A stretch of DNA of 64,000 nucleotides, taken from assembly GCA_039621445.1 (NCBI GenBank), contig CP154954.1:72547082-72611081 (forward strand), given 5' to 3'. The position numbers and the translations under genes were made by a program. Source of the stretch: Euglena gracilis (taxonomy: Eukaryota > Euglenida > Euglenophyceae > Euglenales). Below are positions 63,986-64,000 of this stretch, in pieces. Every line of letters begins with the position of its first letter. The stretch's first letter is position 1. The notes beneath the pieces are model-generated. The model saw nothing but the letters and a program-made list of their open reading frames with translations. It was not told the origin of the DNA and made no database searches.

Positions 63986-64000
63986 AAAGGTGGAACGGCA

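Overview
This is nuclear DNA from a eukaryote: short GC-rich exons with strong G/C third-position bias are scattered through long, repeat-choked introns with GT...AG borders, AATAAA signals occur, and there is no prokaryotic-style gene packing. One gene encodes a CH-domain protein of the sperm/cilium SPATA4 type, so the organism probably makes motile flagella. The lineage cannot be fixed from this window; a protist or alga with a TE-rich genome is my best inference.

Layout. 1-2728: the 3' end of an unrecognised plus-strand gene, followed at 3026-5407 by two exon-like pieces of a possible second gene. 5.4-21.7 kb: no convincing host gene. This stretch holds a hairpin element (4301-4489, just upstream), a TA-flanked element (7279-7870), T-rich and 165-bp tandem repeats, a 585-bp compound trinucleotide array, and a 3.75-kb PIF/Harbinger-like transposon (15908-19659) with a CTG target duplication. 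21735-22165: start of a small gene whose first coding exon is split by a short transposon. 23.1-26.2 kb: a nested transposon complex and a coding-like stretch of different codon use. 28075-45196: a DUF89/ARMT1-type metal-dependent phosphatase gene that I could resolve into 14 exons with matching splice phases. 47311-63957: a SPATA4-like CH-domain gene with about 18 exons, ending in a stop codon and an AATAAA.

The most interesting thing is a family of short (88-275 bp) inverted-repeat elements with about 8-bp target duplications (copies at 21773, 52335, 54242, 55004, 57487). Three of them interrupt open coding sequence so that the frame resumes on the other side, and each carries usable GT and AG splice sites near its ends. 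They look like introners: transposons that make introns. Two other hAT-like short families with clean 8-bp duplications, and a TA-duplicating family, sit in the introns of the same genes and explain much of the intron length.
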